A stretch of 15,935 nucleotides of DNA. Origin: Trueperaceae bacterium (lineage in GTDB: Bacteria > Deinococcota > Deinococci > Deinococcales > Trueperaceae). The stretch covers positions 1 to 15,935 of the forward strand of contig SLSQ01000224.1 of NCBI GenBank assembly GCA_007130355.1. The letters are read 5' to 3'. Positions 12,494 through 15,935 of this stretch are shown here, piece after piece. Under the pieces are notes generated by a model that saw only the letters and a program-made list of their open reading frames with translations, did not search any database and was not told where the DNA came from. The translations under genes and the position numbers were made by a program. How positions within the stretch are numbered: position 1 is the first letter of the stretch; each line of letters starts with the position of its first letter.

Positions 12494-13165
12494 ATGGACG
12501 ACATCCACCGGTACGTTCCCCTTCGCTCGCTGCTGACCGCCGGCCTCGCCCTCGCCCTCGTCGGGGCGCTCGGAGCTTGCGCCACGGACGCGGCCGACCC
12601 GGAACCGGACGAGCCTCCGACGGTCGAGGTCGAATCGGCCGCCACCTTCGTCGCCGCCGTCGACGACGACACCTACTTCAGCGTTGTCGCGGCCGATCTC
12701 GCCACGGACGACGACGAGCGGGCCTTCATGGCCTACCTGTGCGACGGGGACACGCGCTCGACCTGGTTCATCGACGCCGCCAGCGGCGACGTCGTCACGC
12801 TCGCCTCCGACGACGCGGAGGTCGAACTCACGTTCCACGCGGACCACGTCGACGGCGAACTCACGCTCGCCGGCGGCGCCCCCCGAGCGTTCACCGCGGA
12901 ACGCGCGACCGGCGACGCCGGCCTGTACCGCGCCGAAGCGACCGTCGACGCCGCCAGGTACGTCGGGGGCTGGATCATCCTCAACGACCTGTCGCAACGG
13001 GGCGCGCTCACCCTCGCCACGGACGGGGACGTCGTCGAAAACCCATTCCTAGACCCGGAATCCAAGGTCGCGGAGACCAGCATCGGTACGCTCGAATTCG
13101 AGTTCGACTGCATCACGATCTGCTTTCCGAACTTCTGCACGTGCATTCCGGTCTTCATTCCTTGA
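12494..13165 (+). CDS. Secreted lipoprotein of unknown function with a four-cysteine C-terminal tail
   Basis: A 223-aa protein. Residues 1-28 are a lipoprotein signal peptide (Arg at 6 and 11, hydrophobic 12-26) and the lipobox LGAC gives lipidated C29. An acidic, Pro-rich linker follows (about 30-45). Residues about 48-175 look like one beta-rich domain, with 'AYLCDGDTRSTWF', 'VDGELTLAGG', 'AFTAERATGDAGLYRAE' and 'YVGGWIILNDLSQRGALT'; I have the impression this pattern recurs in secreted hypothetical proteins of high-GC bacteria, but I cannot name a family. The last 18 residues hold C206, C210, C215 and C217 (C-x3-C-x4-C-x-C) among Ile, Phe and Pro. This could bind metal or form disulfides. 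The tail's codons are visibly less GC-rich than the rest of the gene. AAGGGAG precedes the ATG. It converges on the kinase gene, 45 bp away. Confidence 0.85.
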   Translation: MDDIHRYVPLRSLLTAGLALALVGALGACATDAADPEPDEPPTVEVESAATFVAAVDDDTYFSVVAADLATDDDERAFMAYLCDGDTRSTWFIDAASGDVVTLASDDAEVELTFHADHVDGELTLAGGAPRAFTAERATGDAGLYRAEATVDAARYVGGWIILNDLSQRGALTLATDGDVVENPFLDPESKVAETSIGTLEFEFDCITICFPNFCTCIPVFIP

Positions 13166-13210
13166 GGGCCTAGGCTCGACCCTCCGGTGGGGCGAACGTC
13201 GGTAGCTCCC

Positions 13211-14368
13211 TCACGGCGCCGACGGTAGCTCGAACCAGAACCGCGCGCCGCCCGAGGGGGCGTCGTCGACCCCGATCGTGCCGCCCTGTCGTTCGACGAG
13301 CGCCTTCGCGATGGTGAGGCCGACGCCGCTGCCGGCGCCGGTACCGGCAGCGCGCGACCGGTCGCCCCGGTACAAGCGCCGGAACACGGCGTCCCGTTCG
13401 TGTTCCGGCACGCCGGGCCCGGTGTCCCGCACCTCGACCCGCACGACGTCGTTCGGCGCGGACACCTCGACCTCCACGCCTCCCTCGGACGGCGTGAACC
13501 GAAGCGCGTTGTCCAGCAGGTTCTCGAGCACCTGACCGGTCCGCACGGGGTCCGCCGACGCCCAGGCGCCCTCGTCCGGCGCGGTCACGGTGAGCGTCAC
13601 CTCCCGCTCGCCGAAGCGCGTGCGGACCGCGGCCGCACCGGTGCGAACCAGGTCGGCGAGGTCGGTTCGCGCGAGGTCGATCGTCGCCACCCCCGCCTCG
13701 AGATCGTGCAACGTGGCGAGATCGGCGACCAGGCGCTCCAACCGATCGACCTGCCGGCCGAGCGCCGCCCTGCTGTCCTCGTCGAACTCGAGGACGCCGT
13801 CCTCGAGCGCCTCGACGTACCCGCGCAGGTTCGAGAGCGGCGTCCGCAGTTCGTGGGCGAGGTCGGTGATCAGTCGCTTGCGGACGTCGGCGGCCTCATC
13901 GAGCGCCCGGGCCATCCGATTGAACGTGGCGGCCAGTTGTCCGATCTCGCCCGGCGCGTGGGGGTCGAGCCGTGCCCCTCTGCGCCCCGCCGCGATCGTC
14001 GCGCTGGCGTCCTGCAACGCCCGGAGCGGCGCCACCAGACGCGCCGTGACGGCCCAGGCGACCCCCGCCGCCGCGACGGTCGCGACCGCCACCGCCCATC
14101 CGATCGACTGGGCCAGCGCGAGGCGGTACGCCGCCTCGAGGTCGGCCGCCATCCGTTCGAACCCCGGACCGTGCGTCGTGGCGTGCATCATCGACTCGAG
14201 ATGCCGCTCCAGGAGGAACGGGGCGAACGCCAAGCCCGCGAGCAACGCTGCGACGGCGGCGACGGCGACGACCGCCAGATTCGCCGCGAACACGCGGACC
14301 ATCAGGCCCCGGGACCCGCCGCGGGCGGCGGTCTCGCCTCCGGTGCCCGCTGGAGCCGCCGGACTCAC
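13211..14368 (-). CDS. Sensor histidine kinase (HAMP-HisKA-HATPase) with a Met/His-rich extracytoplasmic loop
   Basis: Membrane sensor of 385 aa. TM1 is about 26-51, a short loop 53-88, TM2 about 89-110, HAMP about 108-160. The HisKA box 'DLAHELRTPLSN' carries phospho-acceptor H172. The ATPase domain shows the N box (ENLLDNALRF, N283/N286), G1 (DTGPGVP, 315-321), an F box (VFRRLYRGD) and G2 (GSGVGLTIAK, 346-355). The loop is too short for a PAS or Cache domain but contains H56, M60, M61, H62, H66 and M73, a plausible soft-metal site. The start is GTG 14368, overlapping the response-regulator stop (GTGA); ATG 14302, giving 363 aa and a more usual N-terminus, is a real alternative. It is co-transcribed with its response regulator and lies beside a Met/His-rich secreted protein, which supports metal sensing. 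That specificity is inference. Confidence 0.93.
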   Translation of the reverse strand: MSPAAPAGTGGETAARGGSRGLMVRVFAANLAVVAVAAVAALLAGLAFAPFLLERHLESMMHATTHGPGFERMAADLEAAYRLALAQSIGWAVAVATVAAAGVAWAVTARLVAPLRALQDASATIAAGRRGARLDPHAPGEIGQLAATFNRMARALDEAADVRKRLITDLAHELRTPLSNLRGYVEALEDGVLEFDEDSRAALGRQVDRLERLVADLATLHDLEAGVATIDLARTDLADLVRTGAAAVRTRFGEREVTLTVTAPDEGAWASADPVRTGQVLENLLDNALRFTPSEGGVEVEVSAPNDVVRVEVRDTGPGVPEHERDAVFRRLYRGDRSRAAGTGAGSGVGLTIAKALVERQGGTIGVDDAPSGGARFWFELPSAP

Positions 14369-15039
14369 CGGAGCGCGTACCCCACGCCGCGCACGGTACG
14401 GATCGACTCGCCCGCACCGGCTGCTGCGAGCTTCTGCCGCAGGTTCGACACGTGCACGTCGACCACGCGGTCTCCCCCGTCGTGCTCCACTCCCCAGACG
14501 CGCTCGATCAGTTCCTCGCGCCGAAAGACGCGCCCGGGCGCGGCGATGAGCGTCGCCAGCAGGTCGAACTCGATCCTCGTGAGGTCCGCGACCCGTCCGT
14601 CCACGCGGGCGACGCGCGTGCCGGGGTCGACCTCGAGCGGACCGTGCCGCACAGGCTCGGCGGCGTCCGAACGTGACGCTCCTCGGCGCAGGATGGCGCC
14701 CACGCGCGCGACCAGTTCGCGAGGACTGAACGGCTTGACCAGGTAGTCGTCGGCCCCGAGTTCGAGCCCCAGGACGCGATCGGCTTCGTCGGTCCGCGCC
14801 GTCAGGAAGAGGACCGGTACCTCGCTCTCCTGACGCAGCCGACGCAGGACGTCGATCCCGGAGGCGTGCGGGAGCATCCAGTCGAGCACCACGAGGTCGG
14901 GACGATCGGCTCGCGCGCGAAGGAGTCCGGCCTCCCCGTCCCGCTCGACCGACACGGCGTACCCCTCCCGCTCCAGGTAGGCGCGTGCCACACGCACCAC
15001 GTCGGGATCGTCTTCGACGATGAGAACGGTCCTGGCCAA
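14365..15039 (-). CDS. OmpR/PhoB-family response regulator
   Basis: A 224-aa two-component regulator. Receiver domain about 4-115: acidic pocket D10/D11 (VEDDPD), phospho-acceptor D53 (VLDWMLP), T80 (FLTART) and K102 (YLVKPFSP). The C-terminal winged helix at about 130-224 has 'LTRIEFDLLATLIAAPGRVFRREELIERVWG', then 'VVDVHVSNLRQKL' (recognition helix) and 'IRTVRGVGYALR' (wing), the standard OmpR pattern. Translation starts at TTG 15039, with AAGGGG 7 nt upstream; no better start is in frame, and the receiver domain begins immediately. Its stop overlaps the kinase GTG. It diverges from the SHOCT and Met/His-rich genes across 112 bp, and those genes are its likeliest targets. Confidence 0.94.
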   Translation of the reverse strand: MARTVLIVEDDPDVVRVARAYLEREGYAVSVERDGEAGLLRARADRPDLVVLDWMLPHASGIDVLRRLRQESEVPVLFLTARTDEADRVLGLELGADDYLVKPFSPRELVARVGAILRRGASRSDAAEPVRHGPLEVDPGTRVARVDGRVADLTRIEFDLLATLIAAPGRVFRREELIERVWGVEHDGGDRVVDVHVSNLRQKLAAAGAGESIRTVRGVGYALR

Positions 15040-15151
15040 GGCGCCACCCCTTCGGCCCGCGCCCGCGCTCCGGACTTCTTGACCCGCGCTTCACACGGGC
15101 GGAACACGCACTGGACCTTCGCTCCGTACCGTACCGGTGGAGGTGAGGCGC
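15040..15151. promoter_or_regulatory. Divergent control region of the two-component system and the SHOCT operon
   Basis: The 112-bp gap must hold promoters for both directions. A TTGACC (15080-15085) could be a plus-strand -35, but no good -10 stands 16-18 nt downstream. Two CTTC-starting segments (15075 and 15089) could be half-sites for an OmpR-type regulator, but the 14-bp spacing is not the usual 10-11. A very strong SD, GGAGGTGA (15139-15146), precedes the SHOCT gene. No clear palindrome is seen. Confidence 0.3.
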
Positions 15152-15412
15152 ATGTGGCACGAATGGGGTTCGTTCATGACGACCGGACACGGCTGGGGTC
15201 TGCTCTGGACGGCCCTGCTGGTCGTGGCCACCGTCGCGGCCGCGATCGCCATCACACGTGCGCTCCTGCCGAACTCCGACGCCAGGAAGTCGGACCCGGA
15301 CGAGGACTCGGCGCTCGAAACGCTACGGAAACGCTACGCCCGCGGCGAAATCGACGAGGACGAGTTCCTCGCGCGTCGCGACACGCTTACCCGATCGACA
15401 GGAGGTCGATGA
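15152..15412 (+). CDS. SHOCT-domain small membrane protein
   Basis: An 86-aa protein: an N-terminus rich in Trp, His and Gly (WHEWGSFMTTGHGWG), one membrane helix (about 18-39), a short acidic linker, and a C-terminal SHOCT helix pair, 'ALETLRKRYARGEIDEDEFLARRDTL' (about 54-79). SHOCT domains are short oligomerisation modules; in small membrane proteins of this type they often occur near metal and envelope-stress genes. I chose ATG 15152 because a near-perfect SD (GGAGGTGA) lies 5 nt upstream of its surrounding purines; GTG 15137 would overlap that SD. The stop codon overlaps or abuts the next gene's start (ATGATG at 15409-15414), so the pair is coupled. Divergent from the response regulator and probably controlled by it. 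Confidence 0.85.
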   Translation: MWHEWGSFMTTGHGWGLLWTALLVVATVAAAIAITRALLPNSDARKSDPDEDSALETLRKRYARGEIDEDEFLARRDTLTRSTGGR

Positions 15413-15864
15413 TGAACGGAAAGGTCCGAACACCCCGCACACTCCGCGCGCTCGGCGTGGTCGGTACGCTGCTCGTGTTCGCCGTACTCGCGGTGGCCGT
15501 GGCGCACGGTACCCCCACGGAAGGTCGAACCGGTGCCGGCATGGGCATGGGCATGGGTATGGGCATGGCGTCGATGGCTTCGATGCACGACGGGGTGCAC
15601 GACGGGATGCACGACGGCGTGCACGGCGGCGAAGGAATGCACGGGATGATGCACGGAATTCACGGTGCCCACGGCGCGATGCGCGGATTCGACGGAATGA
15701 GCGGAATGCACGGCATGATGCACGGCATGGAGCGTACGACCGGCGAACCTCACGGCATGCACGGGCCGCACGCCCGTCACCCCATGACCGGCCTGGGCAC
15801 CGAAGACGGCGCTCCGTACGCCCACGGTTGCCCGAGAACGGAATCCGATGCCCCGTCGCGCTGA
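15412..15864 (+). CDS. Secreted or membrane-anchored Met/His-rich protein (putative copper-binding)
   Basis: A 150-aa protein. Residues 1-32 are a basic N-terminus plus a hydrophobic segment (about 14-31), acting as signal peptide or anchor. The rest is low-complexity and holds about 19 Met and 16 His: five Gly-Met pairs in a row, four (Met/Val)-His-Asp-Gly or related units, then MHGMMHG-type clusters, ending with a single Cys. Alternating Met and His suits Cu(I)/Cu(II) or Ag(I) binding in the oxidising envelope, as in CopA/CopC-like Met-rich segments and CusF. No catalytic domain is present. ATG 15412 has AGGAGG at 6 nt; ATG 15409 (overlapping the SHOCT stop) would add one Met. The protein may buffer metal, shed it, or feed the sensor loop of the neighbouring kinase. 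Copper specificity is inferred from composition. Confidence 0.82.
   Translation: MNGKVRTPRTLRALGVVGTLLVFAVLAVAVAHGTPTEGRTGAGMGMGMGMGMASMASMHDGVHDGMHDGVHGGEGMHGMMHGIHGAHGAMRGFDGMSGMHGMMHGMERTTGEPHGMHGPHARHPMTGLGTEDGAPYAHGCPRTESDAPSR
15541..15630 (+). repeat. In-frame tandem repeats in the Met/His-rich gene
   Basis: Hexamer ATGGGC/ATGGGT is repeated four times, with a partial fifth copy (15541-15569), and encodes Met-Gly. A 12-bp unit of the type (A/G)TGCACGACGG(G/C) occurs four times (15583-15630) and encodes (Met/Val)-His-Asp-Gly. Copies are nearly identical at the DNA level, suggesting recent expansion by slippage and possible length variation between strains. Confidence 0.8.
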
Positions 15865-15875
15865 ACCCTCACGAA

Positions 15876-15909
15876 CCGGATCGCGGGCGGCCTCCGCCCG
15901 CGGTTCCGG
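15876..15909 (+). terminator. Strong hairpin closing the SHOCT / Met-His operon
   Basis: CGCGGGCGG and CCGCCCGCG form a perfect 9-bp stem with a 3-nt loop (15882-15902), flanked by a further 5-bp stem CCGGA/TCCGG (15876-15880, 15905-15909) across a small internal loop. It lies 11 nt past the stop codon. No T-tract follows, so it resembles a GC-rich terminator without a U-tail or an mRNA-protecting stem. After it, 15910-15935 shows only an isolated AAAGGAG. Confidence 0.55.
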
Positions 15910-15935
15910 CAAAGGAGCGCCGAAGTCCAGCACGG

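Noticed and set aside
13106..13162. Lipoprotein tail as a lanthipeptide or other RiPP core
   Set aside because: No modification enzyme, protease or exporter is nearby, Thr residues are too few to pair with four Cys, and the protein has a lipoprotein signal and a large folded domain.
13211..15190. A 659-codon version of the kinase reading through the response-regulator gene
   Set aside because: The upstream half is the out-of-frame shadow of the OmpR-type regulator; the GTGA overlap at 14365-14368 gives the natural start.
15911..15917. AAAGGAG as ribosome-binding site of another gene at the right edge
   Set aside because: No ATG, GTG or TTG follows at a usable distance before the window ends.
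15334..15933. Minus-strand His/Val-rich frame opposite the Met/His-rich gene
   Set aside because: It is the antisense reading of the same repeats. The plus strand has an SD, a signal peptide and a coupled upstream gene; the minus frame has none.

Overview
The window is high-GC DNA with densely packed genes, good Shine-Dalgarno (SD) sites (AGGAGG/AAGGAG) and several GTG or TTG starts. No rRNA, tRNA, phage, IS element or CRISPR array is visible. The two solute-binding proteins have ordinary signal-peptidase-I leaders ending in Ala-Ala-Gln-Ser and no lipobox, which suits a diderm host better than a Gram-positive one. One regulator gene looks leaderless, with a TANNNT box 6 nt before its ATG. Together these fit a Deinococcota/Trueperaceae-like bacterium. 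That placement is inference; other high-GC diderms are possible.

Left two thirds (about 1-10312): a transport and catabolism island with two GntR/FCD regulators. On the minus strand a solute-binding protein gene (40-1593) diverges from GntR regulator 1 (1882-2574). Downstream of that regulator, on the plus strand, lie a VOC-fold protein, a DapA/NanA-like class I aldolase or dehydratase that lacks the usual tyrosine, and an Asp/Glu/hydantoin racemase; these three are overlapping or nearly so. Facing them on the minus strand is a second operon: FAH-family hydrolase, second VOC protein, second solute-binding protein, DppB-type permease and DppC-type permease. It starts at a good sigma70-type promoter near 9506-9534 and diverges from GntR regulator 2 (9584-10312). 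The two operons converge and their last codons overlap by 11 bp at 4626-4636. The likely theme is uptake of a small peptide-like or organic-acid-like compound by a dipeptide-family ABC transporter, then racemisation, aldol or dehydratase chemistry and C-C hydrolysis. The substrate cannot be read from the sequence and no ATPase gene is in the window.

Middle (10313-13165): a minus-strand SRPBCC (AHSA1-like) protein, two overlapping small four-helix membrane proteins that I do not recognise, and a plus-strand lipoprotein with a four-cysteine C-terminal tail behind a structured leader.

Right end (13211-15935): an OmpR-family response regulator and a HAMP histidine kinase on the minus strand. They diverge from a SHOCT-domain membrane protein and a secreted protein very rich in Met and His. 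The kinase has a short extracytoplasmic loop that is itself Met/His-rich, so the four genes look like a compact metal-responsive (probably copper) envelope module. A strong hairpin closes it.

The most interesting points are this module, the lipoprotein Cys tail and its leader, the two operator-like palindromes at the divergent GntR promoters, and the intercistronic hairpin between the solute-binding protein and its permeases.
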